Assembly: GCA_900473805.1 (NCBI GenBank)
Contig: UCMS01000009.1
Coordinates: 112,340 to 176,339, forward strand
Direction of reading: 5' to 3'
DNA: 64,000 nucleotides
Source of the DNA: Hyphomicrobiales bacterium
GTDB lineage: Bacteria; Pseudomonadota; Alphaproteobacteria; Rhizobiales; Rhizobiaceae
A program made the translations under genes and the position numbers. The notes under the pieces were generated by a model. The model did not search any database. It saw nothing but the letters and a program-made list of their open reading frames with translations, and had not been told where the DNA came from. Shown here piece by piece: positions 8,897 through 19,111 of the stretch; the stretch's first letter is position 1; each line of letters opens with the position of its first letter.

Positions 8897-10506
8897 CAGA
8901 AGAGGCTCCCCTGCCCGGCCGGCGGCTCGCTCTTGCGTGGAGGCTTCGGTGCAGGCGCGATCCGCGCCGGCTGCGGCGCTAACGGTTCCGGCGGGGATAC
9001 ACCTTCGCCGGCGACAGCGGCCACGCGGCCATCCGCAAACTCGATCGCGATCGCCTGGCCGTGGGCCAGACCGTCGGCACGCGAAATCGGGCGATCATGC
9101 TCGTCGCGGATCACGGCATAACCACGGGCCAGCACATTCTTGTAAGATAGCGACTGCAGCACACGGTCCTGAGCCAACAGCGCCTGGCGGGCGCGTCGCA
9201 GATCGTTCATGACAGCACTGTCGGCCCGGCGACCCAAGCTTTCCAACCTGTCCTTCGAGCGCTCGGTCATCGCCGTCAGCCGCGCCGGGACTGCCGTCAG
9301 CGTCGCATCGAAACGCCCAAGCCGCGCCTTGTTGCGTTCGATCAGCCGCTCGATGACGCGTTCGGCGCGGACACCACTTTCCGACAGCTTCTGCTTACGC
9401 TCCACCAGCCGGCGCACCAGCATGTCGGGCGAGAGCTTGGCGGCCGCGCGCTCGAAGCTGCGGCGCTTGTTCATGGTGTTGAGTTCGAGACTGCGCCCGA
9501 GACCGGCAGCCGCCTCGTCGAAGCGACGGCGTGGCAAAGCCAGCAACTGGTCGAGCGAGGGCAGTGCCCGCACCAGGCTGCGCAGGTTCTGGCGACGATT
9601 GTCCATCTGCCTGACCATCGCGCCGGAAAGGCGGGCAGAGAGTGTCGCCACCTGCGCCTCGAGGTCGGCCTTCACAGGTACGGCCATTTCCGCTGCGCCC
9701 GTCGGCGTCGGGGCGCGGACATCGGCGGCGTAATCGATCAGGGTCCAGTCGGTTTCATGGCCGACGGCGGAGATGAGGGGAATGGTGCTTGCAGCTGCCG
9801 CGCGCACCACCGCTTCGTCGTTGAAGCTCCAGAGGTCCTCGAGGCTGCCACCGCCACGCGCGACGATCAGCACGTCCGGCCGCGGGATCGGTCCGCCCTG
9901 CTCCAGCGCATTGAAGCCCTGGATGGCATTTGCCACTTCGTCGCCCGAACCTTCGCCCTGCACCTTGACCGGCCAGACCAGCACATGGACCGGAAAACGG
10001 TCGGAGATGCGGTGCAGGATATCGCGGATGACGGCACCGGTCGGTGAGGTGACGACGCCGATCACCTTGGGCAGGAAGGGCAAGAGCTGCTTGCGGGCAG
10101 GGTCGAACAGACCTTCCGCCGTAAAGCGGCGCTTCCGCTCCTCGATCAGGGCCATCAGCGCGCCGGCGCCCGCCGGCTCCATCTGCTCGATGACGATCTG
10201 GTATTTCGACGAGCCGGGGAAGGTCGTGACCTTGCCGGTGGCGATCACTTCCATGCCCTCTTCCGGCCGATACTTCAGCCGGGAGAAGGAGCCCTTCCAG
10301 ATCACCGCGTCGATACGGGCCTTGTCGTCCTTCAGGCTGAAATAGGCGTGGCCCGAAGAATGCGGGCCGCGATAGCCGGAGATTTCGCCGCGCACCCGCA
10401 CGTGATCGAAGGAGGTTTCGATGGTGCGCTTGATCGAGCCCGAGAGTTCCGAAACGGAGAACTCGGTCAGGTTCGTCGGCGAATCGTTGTCGAAGAAATT
10501 GCTCAT
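8896..10506 (-). CDS. xseA: Exodeoxyribonuclease VII large subunit
   Basis: The catalytic subunit of the single-strand-specific exonuclease ExoVII, which works with XseB in recombination and repair. At 536 residues it has the N-terminal OB-fold ([45 protein letters not shown]), then the nuclease core with [16 protein letters not shown], the signature [14 protein letters not shown] and [29 protein letters not shown] long coiled-coil and a short C-terminal cap follow. The small subunit xseB is not nearby, as usual in rhizobia. It shares a transcript with the flavoprotein gene downstream. Confidence 0.97.
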   Translation of the reverse strand: MSNFFDNDSPTNLTEFSVSELSGSIKRTIETSFDHVRVRGEISGYRGPHSSGHAYFSLKDDKARIDAVIWKGSFSRLKYRPEEGMEVIATGKVTTFPGSSKYQIVIEQMEPAGAGALMALIEERKRRFTAEGLFDPARKQLLPFLPKVIGVVTSPTGAVIRDILHRISDRFPVHVLVWPVKVQGEGSGDEVANAIQGFNALEQGGPIPRPDVLIVARGGGSLEDLWSFNDEAVVRAAAASTIPLISAVGHETDWTLIDYAADVRAPTPTGAAEMAVPVKADLEAQVATLSARLSGAMVRQMDNRRQNLRSLVRALPSLDQLLALPRRRFDEAAAGLGRSLELNTMNKRRSFERAAAKLSPDMLVRRLVERKQKLSESGVRAERVIERLIERNKARLGRFDATLTAVPARLTAMTERSKDRLESLGRRADSAVMNDLRRARQALLAQDRVLQSLSYKNVLARGYAVIRDEHDRPISRADGLAHGQAIAIEFADGRVAAVAGEGVSPPEPLAPQPARIAPAPKPPRKSEPPAGQGSLF

Positions 10507-10580
10507 GCCCCTTCCCTAGCGGAAATCGGGGCCAAGATCAGCCCGTGCCTTCGCGGCCTGCCCGGTTTCCCCGGCAATGA

Positions 10581-12407
10581 TCAGGGCAGCTTGACGGCAA
10601 AGATCTGCAATCCCGATGGCCCGTTGATCGGGACAGGGGTGAGATAGGCCGGAACCTTGCCCTTCAGCAGCTCTGCATAGAGGCCATCAGGCTTCATCCG
10701 CGCGATCTTTTCCGACTGCAGGAAATCGGGGCAGAAGGCGAGGATGCCGACACCTGCACCGCGCAGAAAAGCCGCCGCCTCATCCGGTTCGGCAAGACCA
10801 ATATGCAGCTCGGTCAGCATGCCGCCCTGGTTGCGGTGATAGGGGCCAGCCAGCACCCTGTGTCGGGTAAACCGGAGGATTTCCGGGCCCATGTCCGAGG
10901 GCGCCGATACCGTCGTTGGCGGCAGGCTGGCCAGTGTGGCGTAAGCTGCGGGCGTATCGCAAACGACCGTTGCGTTCTGTGTCATCTGGCTGGACCCGAC
11001 GAGTGACTTCATGCGCGCGGTCACACCGGCCGTGCCTTCCACAAAGAAAACACCGCCCAGGGCCCAGACGCTGGGCACGGACAGGATCGCGGTCAGCGCG
11101 AAGAGAAGCCCGGCACCCAGATGTTCCGGCTGGTCATTGGCGTGGCGACGCAGATCGGAAATCAGCAGGCCGAGGGGAAGAATGGCGTAAAGGTTGGAAA
11201 AGGTCGTACCGCGCACCTGCACCATGCCGACCAGGAAGCTGACACCCAGGAGAGCGAGGAGGATGGCATGGCTGCGGACACGATCGCGGCCGAGGATGCG
11301 GAAGAGGCAGACGCAAACACCGAAGAAGCCGACTGCATAGAAGCCACCGAAGCCTTCCGGATCGACCTGAAGCTGCCGATAGAACGACTGCGCCTCAATG
11401 ACGCCGTCCAGCCAGAGTGTCTTGAGCAGAGGGTCCAGTTCGTTGAGCGGGTTTTGCAGGCATTGCGGCGCGATCACCACGGCCGTCATCAGCACGAGAG
11501 CGCCCGTCGCGGCGATGGCGGCCGCACGCAGACGCAAGCCCGCACCGAGATAACTCGCCGCAAAGAGCGCCGCAGCGCCAATCCCGACGATGGCATAGAA
11601 ACCGAGCGACAGGCTGTCACAGGTGACGACGCCGTACCGGATGGGCGGCACGGTGGCGAAGAAGAGCGCAGACAGCGACAGCAGCAGCGTCAGCGAGAAG
11701 GCGCGCATGGCGGCTGCGTAAGCGACACCTTCCACGAGCCAGAGCAGCCCGACTGCGGCGCAGGCGACCGCCACGAGCGGTGTCGTCTCCGCGCCTATGG
11801 CAATTGCCACAGCGGCCGCAAAACCCGCGACCGCATGACTTGCCCAACGGCGGGCGGGATCGAGCAGGCCAGCCGCCATGATCGCGGCCAGCACCATCTG
11901 GACATTGTGGTGGTCGATCGCACCCGGCAGAAAGCGGTTGCTTGTGATGCAGAAGACCATGGTGAGGAGCAGGACGATGTGCTCAGTCACCGCATTGCCA
12001 ATCCGCCGGGCTGCGACCGCCATGGCCGCCATAAGCGGGACCACCAGCGACAAGGGCCAGACGAGGAGCGCGAGGGCTTCGGCCTGCTGGACCGGGACCA
12101 TTTGCGAAAAAAGGCGGATCAGAAGTGCAATCGGAAGATCGACCAGACGCGACCAGTGCATCAACGTGCCGCCGGACAGACCCAGGCGATACTGCATCAG
12201 ATCAAACCAGGACTGGCCGGCAAGCAGATCGCGCACCTCGACGAGGCGCATGACGTCGTCGTTGTCGGCGCCGACATAATCGACGGCACCGGGGAGGTTC
12301 AGGAGAGCGATGAAGGCGATGGCTGCAAAACTGTAGAAACCCACCCAGAGCGGCCAAGACGCCCTCGATTGATCCTTGCCGGACGACGGTGCGGACAAAT
12401 CGACCAT
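10581..12407 (-). CDS. Polytopic membrane protein, GT-C / STT3-like glycosyltransferase candidate
   Basis: A 608-residue protein with about a dozen transmembrane helices and a soluble C-terminal part. Near residue 50 an acidic GADNDDVMRLVEVRDLLAG is followed by SGGTLMHWSRLVDLPIALL. This matches the layout of the first external loop of STT3/PglB/AglB enzymes, which carries the metal-binding acidic motif. FLPGAIDHHNVQMVLA resembles their second acidic loop. The classical WWDYG motif is absent. I infer a lipid-linked sugar or oligosaccharide transferase of the GT-C fold. It is divergent from a dolichol-phosphate-mannose-synthase-like GT2 gene and a GtrA gene, which would supply the lipid-linked donor. 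Confidence 0.7.
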   Translation of the reverse strand: MVDLSAPSSGKDQSRASWPLWVGFYSFAAIAFIALLNLPGAVDYVGADNDDVMRLVEVRDLLAGQSWFDLMQYRLGLSGGTLMHWSRLVDLPIALLIRLFSQMVPVQQAEALALLVWPLSLVVPLMAAMAVAARRIGNAVTEHIVLLLTMVFCITSNRFLPGAIDHHNVQMVLAAIMAAGLLDPARRWASHAVAGFAAAVAIAIGAETTPLVAVACAAVGLLWLVEGVAYAAAMRAFSLTLLLSLSALFFATVPPIRYGVVTCDSLSLGFYAIVGIGAAALFAASYLGAGLRLRAAAIAATGALVLMTAVVIAPQCLQNPLNELDPLLKTLWLDGVIEAQSFYRQLQVDPEGFGGFYAVGFFGVCVCLFRILGRDRVRSHAILLALLGVSFLVGMVQVRGTTFSNLYAILPLGLLISDLRRHANDQPEHLGAGLLFALTAILSVPSVWALGGVFFVEGTAGVTARMKSLVGSSQMTQNATVVCDTPAAYATLASLPPTTVSAPSDMGPEILRFTRHRVLAGPYHRNQGGMLTELHIGLAEPDEAAAFLRGAGVGILAFCPDFLQSEKIARMKPDGLYAELLKGKVPAYLTPVPINGPSGLQIFAVKLP

Positions 12408-12562
12408 GGATCCCCCGTTTCTTCAAAGACCCGGCGCATCGGCTGGCTCGGTGCGATCATTCGAAGATGATGCGCGCGCGAAACCTAGCCTTAACCTTCT
12501 CAAGAAATAGTAAAGCCGGAGGAGACCATAAGGATCTCCAGAGCGCCCGCAGGTAGTTCCCC

Positions 12563-13600
12563 ATGGATGGTCAGGCCCCTCATTCTCCCGAAATCGCCGT
12601 TCTGCTGCCGTGCTACAACGAGGCGGCGACGATCGGACAGGTGGTGCGCGACTTTCGCACGGCTCTGCCGGAGGCGCGGATCTATGTCTATGACAACAAC
12701 TCCACCGACGGCACCGCCCTGACCGCCATGCTGGCCGGTGCGACCGTCGTGCGCGAACGGCGCCAGGGCAAGGGCCATGTGGTGCGCCGCATGTTCTGCG
12801 ATATCGATGCCGACATCTATATCATGGCAGATGGCGACGGAACCTATGGCCCGGCCGATGCGGAAGAGCTGATCCGCACGCTGATCACCGAGAGAGTGGA
12901 CATGGTGGTGGGCACGCGGCGGGGCGTGCACGACGATGCCGGTCGCAACGGCCACGCCTTCGGCAATCGGCTGTTCAACGGGCTTTACCGTGTGCTGTTC
13001 GGCAATGACTTCACGGATATCCTGTCGGGCTACCGCGCCTTTTCGCGCCGCTATGTGAAGAGCTTCCCGGCCGTTTCCGCCGGGTTCGAGATCGAGACGG
13101 AAATGTCGGTGCATGCATCGCGGCTGAAGCTGCCGGTCTGCGAGATCGAACTCGATTACGGTCGCCGACCTGAAGGGTCGCATTCGAAGCTGTCGACCTT
13201 CAAGGACGGCTTCAAGATCCTCTGGATGTTCGCCATGCTGATGAAGGAGACGCGACCTTTCGCCTTTTTCGGCCTGATCGCAGCGGCTCTCATGGGCCTC
13301 AGCCTCGGCTTCATGACGCCTGTCCTCTACGAATTCTTCACGACCGGGCTCGTCTCGCGCATGCCGACCTGGATTGCCGCCATGGCGCTGATGATGATGT
13401 CATTCCTGTCGTTTACAGCGGCGCTGATCCTCGATTCGCTTGCCCGCTCCCGGGCCGAACAGCTGCGGATCCACTATCTGACGCTGCCCACGCTCATCCG
13501 CTCTCCGACACCCCGCGCCAGCGAGATCAAAGCCAGCGCGACGAGGAGCGCAACCTCCACAGGTGCTGCATCCCGGGGCGACAGCTCACAGGCGGCATGA
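12563..13600 (+). CDS. GT2-family glycosyltransferase (polyprenyl-phosphate sugar synthase-like)
   Basis: A 345-residue protein that joins a sugar nucleotide to a lipid carrier by family resemblance to DPM1/DPG synthases. The GT-A domain starts AVLLPCYNEAATIGQVV and contains the DNNSTDGT segment and the metal-binding DGDGTYGP. DILSGYRAFSRRYVKSFP and FEIETEMSVHA are typical acceptor-side motifs. Two hydrophobic helices lie near residues 235-260 and 272-297, before a low-complexity Ser/Ala/Arg tail. It overlaps the following gtrA-like gene by ATGA. The three-gene neighbourhood suggests glycan decoration of an envelope component. Confidence 0.9.
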   Translation: MDGQAPHSPEIAVLLPCYNEAATIGQVVRDFRTALPEARIYVYDNNSTDGTALTAMLAGATVVRERRQGKGHVVRRMFCDIDADIYIMADGDGTYGPADAEELIRTLITERVDMVVGTRRGVHDDAGRNGHAFGNRLFNGLYRVLFGNDFTDILSGYRAFSRRYVKSFPAVSAGFEIETEMSVHASRLKLPVCEIELDYGRRPEGSHSKLSTFKDGFKILWMFAMLMKETRPFAFFGLIAAALMGLSLGFMTPVLYEFFTTGLVSRMPTWIAAMALMMMSFLSFTAALILDSLARSRAEQLRIHYLTLPTLIRSPTPRASEIKASATRSATSTGAASRGDSSQAA

Positions 13601-13971
13601 AAAAGTTCCTGCGTTTCGCCGTCGTCGGCGCCACCGGTTTTCTTGTCGATGCCGGCGTTCTGTGGCTGATCCTCACCTATACGCCGCTCGGTCCCCTGTC
13701 GGGTCGCGTGATCGCCATTGCTCTGGCCATGACGACCACATGGCTGCTCAATCGCCACTTCACCTTCGGCGCCTCTGCGCGATCAATCGTGGTGGAGGGC
13801 TTCCGCTACGGCTTCATCGGGCTTGTCACATCCCTGGTGAATTACGGGGTCTATGCGGGGCTGCTGCTCATGGCGCCCTTGCTCAGCCCCTATGCCGCCC
13901 TCGTGGCCGCGTCGATCGCGGCCATGCTGTTCAGCTTTTTCGGCTATTCGCGCTATGTCTTCCGTCGGTAA
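13597..13971 (+). CDS. GtrA-family membrane protein
   Basis: A 124-residue inner-membrane protein with four hydrophobic helices, of the GtrA family thought to flip polyprenyl-phosphate-linked sugars across the membrane. MKKFLRFAVVGATGFLVDAGVLWLIL at the start, TTTWLLNRHFTF in the middle and FSFFGYSRYVFRR at the end are characteristic. Translation is coupled to the GT2 gene by an ATGA overlap. The likely role is to move the lipid-linked sugar made by that enzyme to the periplasm, where the STT3-like protein encoded divergently could use it. Confidence 0.9.
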   Translation: MKKFLRFAVVGATGFLVDAGVLWLILTYTPLGPLSGRVIAIALAMTTTWLLNRHFTFGASARSIVVEGFRYGFIGLVTSLVNYGVYAGLLLMAPLLSPYAALVAASIAAMLFSFFGYSRYVFRR

Positions 13972-13985
13972 CGAGAAGGTTCGGC

Positions 13986-14972
13986 TTACACCGCCTCCCA
14001 GCCGTCCTTGTCCGCCGCACGATAGATCGCATCGATCAGCTTCTGGTTCAGCTTGGAATTCTCCAGCGATACCACCTCGCCCGTCGTTCCCTCGACAGCG
14101 CGGGCGAAGGCTTCCGCTTCCAGCTTGTACTGACGGCTGTCGGGGAAGCGGAAGATCTGCGAGACGTTGTGGCTGCGGTTGGTCAGTTCGACCTCTTCGG
14201 CACCCCAGCGGTCTGCATTGAAGGGTGACTTCACCTCGATGAAACCGTCCGTGCCGTGGAAGACCATCAACTGGCGGTTGGCCATCTGGGTCGCGACGTA
14301 GAAGTTCAGCTCGAAATCGGCGAAATCGGCCTTCACGCTCGCATAGATGTCCGTGCCGAATTCCGGATCGCGGTCGATGGTCGACTGGACGCGGATCGGC
14401 TCCTTGCCGGTGACGAAGCGCGTAGTGATCGTCGGATACACGCCGATGTCCGGCAGAGCGCCACCGCCAAGTTCGGGAATGTTGCGCATGTTGCCGGGGT
14501 CACGGTTGAAATAGGTGAACGAGCCCTGCACCATTTTCAGCGTACCGATGGCACCCTGGTTCAGCAGTTCGCGCACCTTCAGCCAGACCGGTGCGTAAGT
14601 CACCATATACGCTTCCGTCACCAATACTTTGTTGCGGTCGCGCGCTTCGATGATGGCGTCGATTTCGTCCGCCTTCAAGGCAATCGGCTTTTCGCACAGC
14701 ACATGCTTGCCGGCATTCGCCGCCTTGATCGCCCATTCGACATGCTGGCTGGTCGGCAGCGGAATATAGACGGCGTCGATCACGTCGGAAGCCAGCATCT
14801 CCTCATAGGAGCCAAACGCGTGCGGAACCGAGAAGCGATCGGCCATCTCGCGGGCCTTGGCGAGATCGCGGCTGGCGACAGCCGTCACAACAGCATTTTC
14901 TGCATCCTGGATCGCCGGCACCACGAGTTCGCGGCCGATCTTGGCCGTCGACAGAATTCCGAAACGCAGCAT
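13986..14972 (-). CDS. Gfo/Idh/MocA-family NAD(P)-dependent oxidoreductase
   Basis: A 328-residue cytosolic sugar or polyol dehydrogenase-like enzyme. The Rossmann start [36 protein letters not shown] is typical of the family, as is the motif [14 protein letters not shown] carrying the EKP lysine. A C-terminal alpha/beta domain follows with [21 protein letters not shown], which holds the conserved Asp and Tyr of the substrate pocket. GGAGG precedes the ATG. The substrate cannot be assigned from sequence; relatives act on inositol, deoxysugars or xylose. It stands alone and is convergent with gtrA. Confidence 0.9.
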   Translation of the reverse strand: MLRFGILSTAKIGRELVVPAIQDAENAVVTAVASRDLAKAREMADRFSVPHAFGSYEEMLASDVIDAVYIPLPTSQHVEWAIKAANAGKHVLCEKPIALKADEIDAIIEARDRNKVLVTEAYMVTYAPVWLKVRELLNQGAIGTLKMVQGSFTYFNRDPGNMRNIPELGGGALPDIGVYPTITTRFVTGKEPIRVQSTIDRDPEFGTDIYASVKADFADFELNFYVATQMANRQLMVFHGTDGFIEVKSPFNADRWGAEEVELTNRSHNVSQIFRFPDSRQYKLEAEAFARAVEGTTGEVVSLENSKLNQKLIDAIYRAADKDGWEAV

Positions 14973-15165
14973 CTCTCATCCTCCCTGAAATTGTCGGGGC
15001 GGACATTAGGGGAAGGACCGACGGGGCGCAACGGCGTTCACGCCGGTCGCCCCAGCTCGGCCCACTCTCAAATGGCCTAAAACGTCCGCTTTTCGTCCGA
15101 GGCGCACATGGTGGCAGAAATACAGAGGTTTATGCTAGTCTCCATCGCAACATTAGGAGACAGAT

Positions 15166-15726
15166 ATGTCCGCTTCCGACACCGCCCTCATCGTCGTCGA
15201 CGTCCAGGAGAGCTTCCGCCACGCCTCCTACTGGGACGCTTCCGAACTGCCGGCCTATCTCGCCCGCCAGCAGACGCTGATCGACGGGGCAAAGGCCGCC
15301 GGCATGCCCGTTGTCCAGATCTTCCATGTCGATGCCGACGCCCCCTTCACGCTGGAAAGCGGCCTTGTGCGGACGCTCGCGGAGATTTCGATTGCCCCCG
15401 ATGTCACGTTTCACAAGGGCGTGCATTCGGCACTCGTCGGCACCGGGCTCGAAGCCTATCTGCGGGAGAAGGGCATCCGCCGCGTGATCGTCTCCGGTAT
15501 CCGTACCGAGCAATGCTGCGAGACCACGACGCGGCACGCCTCCGACCTCGGTTTCGATGTCTATTTCGTCACCGAGGCGACACTCACCTTCCCGATGACG
15601 CATTCTTCCGGACGGGTGTTCAGCGCAGAGGAGATCCGGATGCGCACGGAGCTGGTGCTTTCGAAACGCTTCGCCCGGATCGTCACGGTCGACCAGGCGC
15701 TCACGCCACTTTCCGCCGCCGCCTGA
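15166..15726 (+). CDS. Isochorismatase-fold cysteine hydrolase
   Basis: A 186-residue cytosolic hydrolase with the nicotinamidase/isochorismatase fold. The catalytic triad is readable: Asp12 in ALIVVDVQESF, Lys in VTFHKGVHSA, and the nucleophilic Cys in GIRTEQCCETTTRHASDLGF. The natural substrate is probably an amide or carbamoyl compound, but the sequence does not fix it. AGGAGA precedes the ATG. The GlxA-type regulator starts ten bases after its stop, so the regulator probably controls or senses the substrate of this enzyme. Confidence 0.9.
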   Translation: MSASDTALIVVDVQESFRHASYWDASELPAYLARQQTLIDGAKAAGMPVVQIFHVDADAPFTLESGLVRTLAEISIAPDVTFHKGVHSALVGTGLEAYLREKGIRRVIVSGIRTEQCCETTTRHASDLGFDVYFVTEATLTFPMTHSSGRVFSAEEIRMRTELVLSKRFARIVTVDQALTPLSAAA

Positions 15727-15736
15727 GAGCAAAACG

Positions 15737-16705
15737 ATGGACGTAATCCCGGTCTTCATCCTCGTCCCGCCCGACACCCTGCTGATCGATATTGCCGGTC
15801 CGCTTGAGGTGCTGCGCTATGCAAACCAGGAACAGGACCGGGTGCGTTTCGACTATCGCTACATCTCCACCAAAACTCGGCAGCAGACCTCGATCGGACT
15901 TGCGCTCGATGGGCTCGAGCCCTTGCCCGACAGCCTGCCGGACAATGCTCTGCTGATCATCTCCGGCAGCCTCACGGTCGGCATGGCGGAGATCGCGCGC
16001 CAGGCCGAACTGAAGATGCTGAAACGCTGGCTTTCGGCGACCGTGCGCGCCGATACGAAGCTCGCGACCATCTGCTCCGGTGCACTGCTTGCCGCGGCCG
16101 CCGGGCTGATGGAGGGCTATCAGTGCACCACCCATGCCGAATGCCTGGAGGAGCTGCGTTCTCTCGCGCCGACGGCGCGCGTCCTGGAGAACCGTCTCTA
16201 TGTCGAGGACGGAAACCGCTTTTCGAGCGCCGGCATCTCGACCGGGATCGACCTGATGCTGCATCTCGTCGGTCGCTTTGCCTCTCCCCAGGCGGCGCTC
16301 GCCGCAGCGCGGAAAATGGTCATCTATCTCCGGCGCAGCGGCCAGGACCCGCAGATGTCGCCCTGGCTCTCGGGACGCAACCACATTCATCCTGCGATCC
16401 ACCGCGCCCAGGATGCGATCATGGCCGATCCGGCCCGCGACTGGTCTCTGCCGGGTTTGGCCGGGATCGCGCATTTGAGCGAGCGGCACCTGTCGCGCCT
16501 GTTTCGAGAGCATGTCGGATTGTCCGTCGTCGACTATGTCAACCTGATGCGGGTGACGCTTGCGCAGGAACTGCTCAAGCAATCCCGGCTGGACATGGAA
16601 AGCCTGGCGCAGCGGGCGGGTTTCGCCTCCTCGCGTCACATGCGCCGGATCTTTGTTCAGCATCACGGCGTCTCCCCCAGCGTGTTTCGCAAGGCTGGAG
16701 AATGA
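15737..16705 (+). CDS. GlxA-family (DJ-1/PfpI plus AraC) transcriptional regulator
   Basis: A 322-residue DNA-binding protein with an N-terminal DJ-1/PfpI-like domain, including the elbow LATICSGALLAAAAGLMEGYQCTTH. Two AraC-type helix-turn-helix motifs follow at about 225-320 (LPGLAGIAHLSERHLSRLFREHVG and MESLAQRAGFASSRHMRRIFVQHHGVSPSVFRK). Members usually activate catabolic operons and sense a small nitrogen compound through the amidotransferase-like domain. It lies in an operon with the upstream cysteine hydrolase. The ligand is unknown. Confidence 0.92.
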   Translation: MDVIPVFILVPPDTLLIDIAGPLEVLRYANQEQDRVRFDYRYISTKTRQQTSIGLALDGLEPLPDSLPDNALLIISGSLTVGMAEIARQAELKMLKRWLSATVRADTKLATICSGALLAAAAGLMEGYQCTTHAECLEELRSLAPTARVLENRLYVEDGNRFSSAGISTGIDLMLHLVGRFASPQAALAAARKMVIYLRRSGQDPQMSPWLSGRNHIHPAIHRAQDAIMADPARDWSLPGLAGIAHLSERHLSRLFREHVGLSVVDYVNLMRVTLAQELLKQSRLDMESLAQRAGFASSRHMRRIFVQHHGVSPSVFRKAGE

Positions 16706-16813
16706 CGCCATCCGTGCCTTTCATTTCGAGGCCATCCCCGATTTTAATGGAACCTCGCGCTTACGCTTGATAGCGTCTGTCGATGCCGTTCCCACCATGC
16801 TTCGAGGCTTTCC

Positions 16814-17764
16814 ATGCAGAAACGTGCCCTCGGCCGTACCGGCCTTTCGATCGCTCCCGTCGTTTTCGGCGGCAATGTCTTCGGCTGGACCGCCGATGAG
16901 AAGACATCGTTCGCGCTTCTCGACCGGTTCTTTGACGCCGGCTTCAACACGATCGATTCGGCTGAAATCTATTCGAGCTGGGCAGACGGCAATGTCGGCG
17001 GCGAGAGCGAAACGATCATCGGAAACTGGCTGAAGCGCGGCGGCGTGCGCCGCGAAGATGCGGTCATCGTCACAAAAGTCGGTGGGGACCTGGGCGAAAA
17101 GCGCCGGGGCCTCAGCGCCCACTGGATCGCCCAAGCGGTTGAAGACTCGCTGCGCCGCCTCCAGACCGACTATATCGATCTCTATCTTGCCCACTGGCCC
17201 GACGCGGAAACCTCGGACGAGGAAAGCCTGACGGCCTTTGCCCGGCTCAAGGAACAGGGCAAGGTCAGGGCGATCGGCTGCTCCAACCTCGATGCGGAAC
17301 AGTTGCAGGCGACATTCGATGCCGCCAAGGCTGCCGGTGTCGGCCGTTATGACGTGATCCAGCCGGAATACAATCTCTACACCCGTTCGAAATTCGAGGG
17401 CGAACTGGCCGCGCTCTGCCAGCGGGAGGAGATCGGCGTCATCAGCTATTACGCACTCGCCTCCGGCTTCCTGACCGGCAAGTATCGCAACGCCGCCGAC
17501 ACCGAAGGCCGGGCGCGTGGTGAAGACATGGAGCCTTATCTCAATGATCGAGGCTTCCGCATCCTCGACGCGCTCGAGGCCGTGGCGGCTGAAACCGGCA
17601 CCAGCCCGGCGACTGTCGCCATCGCCTGGATCGCCGCACAGCCCGGCATTACGGCACCGATCGCGTCTGCCACGAGCCTGCGACAGCTCGAGAGCCTGAT
17701 CGCGGCCGGACAGCTTGCACTCACCGAGGCTCAGGTCCGGCATCTCACGGAGGCTTCCGCGTGA
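16814..17764 (+). CDS. Aldo/keto reductase
   Basis: A 316-residue NADPH-dependent carbonyl reductase of the Tas/YhdN-like group. The TIM-barrel motifs are in place: RTGLSIAPVVFGGNVFGW, the catalytic Asp and Tyr in FNTIDSAEIYSSW, Lys in VIVTKVGGDLGEK, the His in YLAHWPD, and the cofactor segment ITAPIASATSLRQLESLI. The physiological substrate is not readable. Its stop overlaps the GTG start of the next acetyltransferase gene, so they are co-translated. Confidence 0.93.
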   Translation: MQKRALGRTGLSIAPVVFGGNVFGWTADEKTSFALLDRFFDAGFNTIDSAEIYSSWADGNVGGESETIIGNWLKRGGVRREDAVIVTKVGGDLGEKRRGLSAHWIAQAVEDSLRRLQTDYIDLYLAHWPDAETSDEESLTAFARLKEQGKVRAIGCSNLDAEQLQATFDAAKAAGVGRYDVIQPEYNLYTRSKFEGELAALCQREEIGVISYYALASGFLTGKYRNAADTEGRARGEDMEPYLNDRGFRILDALEAVAAETGTSPATVAIAWIAAQPGITAPIASATSLRQLESLIAAGQLALTEAQVRHLTEASA

Positions 17765-18213
17765 CGCGGGCATTCAACATTCGTGACGCAGAACCCGCCG
17801 ACGAGGCTGGCTGGCGCGCGCTCTGGGCCCAGTATCTCGCCTTCTACAAGGTCGAATTGGCCGAGTCGGTGACGGCCCATACCTGGGGCCGCATCCTCGA
17901 CCCTTCGTCGCGCGTCGACATGCGCGTGGCGGAGGTCGACGGCGTTCTCGCCGGTTTCGCCATCCACCATTTCCACGAATCAACCTGGGTCATGACACCC
18001 GACGTCTATCTGGAAGACCTGTTCCTGGACGCGAGGTTCCGCGGGCGCGGCCTAGGCCGGGCGCTGATCGACGACCTGATCGCGATTGCCAAGGCAAAGG
18101 GTTGGTCGCGGCTCTACTGGCACACCGATCGCGGAAATGCGACGGCGCGCAAACTCTACGACACCTATGCCCCGGAAGATGGGCATGTACGCTACCGGCT
18201 GAAACTCGGCTGA
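17761..18213 (+). CDS. GNAT-family N-acetyltransferase
   Basis: A 150-residue acetyl-CoA-dependent acyltransferase. The core shows the beta-4/beta-5 bulge and the acetyl-CoA pyrophosphate loop LEDLFLDARFRGRGLGRALIDDLIAIAKAKGWSRLYWHTDRGNATARKLYDTY, a classic motif A/B pair. It starts with GTG inside the GTGA overlap with the aldo/keto reductase, so translation is coupled. The acceptor is unknown. Confidence 0.92.
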   Translation: MTRAFNIRDAEPADEAGWRALWAQYLAFYKVELAESVTAHTWGRILDPSSRVDMRVAEVDGVLAGFAIHHFHESTWVMTPDVYLEDLFLDARFRGRGLGRALIDDLIAIAKAKGWSRLYWHTDRGNATARKLYDTYAPEDGHVRYRLKLG

Positions 18214-18220
18214 GCGCCCG

Positions 18221-19111
18221 TCAGCCACGCCAGCGGAAGAAATCGACGAAGGCCCGCAGCGCCGGACGCATCTGCAGGCGGCTCGGATAATAGATCGAGA
18301 AACCATCGAAGGGCGGGCACCAGTCATCAAGGACCCGGACCAGCCGCCCGGCTTCGATGTCTGCCTCGACGCGGGCATCGAAGATGTAGGCGAGCCCTGC
18401 CCCATCCAACGCCGCTTGGCGCATCAGCCCCTGGTCCGACAGGATCAGGCCACCCTGAACATCCACAGAAATCGCCCGGCCGTCCTTCTCGAATTCCCAG
18501 CGGTAGATTGTGCCGCTGGAGAAGCGTCGGCGGATGCAGGTATGGTGAGCGAGATCGCGCGGGTGCACAGGCTTCGGCCGGACCTCGAAGTAGCCGGGTG
18601 CGCCGACGACCGCACCGCGCCACGACCCACTGACGCGCACTGCGATCATGTCCGCTTCCAGATGTTCTCCCAGCCGCAGGCCGGCATCGAACCCTTTCTC
18701 GACAATGTCCTCGAAACGGTCGTCCGTGACGATCTCCAACTCGATGTCGGGATAGAGGCGGACAAACTCGCCGAGGCGCGGGGCGATCACGTCGCGGGCG
18801 GCCAGCAGAGGCATGGTGATGCGCAAGGGGCCGGCAGGGCGGGCGCGAACATCGGACAAGGCCGTCAGGGCGGCATCGATATCCCCCAGAGCCGGCATCA
18901 GCACCGCCAGAAGGCGCCGCCCCTCTTCGGTGGGTGCCACACTCCGGGTGGTGCGCGCGATGAGACGCAGGCCGACACTGTTTTCCAGCGCCGAGACGGC
19001 ATGGCTGACGGCCGAGGGTGCAATGCCAAGCTCCGTCGCTGCCGCGCGAAAGCTTCCATGCCTTGCGACGGCGGCGAGAACGGCCAGCTGCGAGAGTTGA
19101 GTCCGGTTCAT
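18221..19111 (-). CDS. LysR-family transcriptional regulator
   Basis: A 296-residue regulator with an N-terminal winged helix-turn-helix ([53 protein letters not shown]) and a C-terminal substrate-binding-like effector domain. The resemblance is to the subgroup that controls oxidoreductases. Its start codon abuts a perfect 9-3-9 inverted repeat in the intergenic region shared with the divergent aldo/keto reductase gene, the standard arrangement for a LysR regulator and its target. The effector is unknown. Confidence 0.93.
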   Translation of the reverse strand: MNRTQLSQLAVLAAVARHGSFRAAATELGIAPSAVSHAVSALENSVGLRLIARTTRSVAPTEEGRRLLAVLMPALGDIDAALTALSDVRARPAGPLRITMPLLAARDVIAPRLGEFVRLYPDIELEIVTDDRFEDIVEKGFDAGLRLGEHLEADMIAVRVSGSWRGAVVGAPGYFEVRPKPVHPRDLAHHTCIRRRFSSGTIYRWEFEKDGRAISVDVQGGLILSDQGLMRQAALDGAGLAYIFDARVEADIEAGRLVRVLDDWCPPFDGFSIYYPSRLQMRPALRAFVDFFRWRG

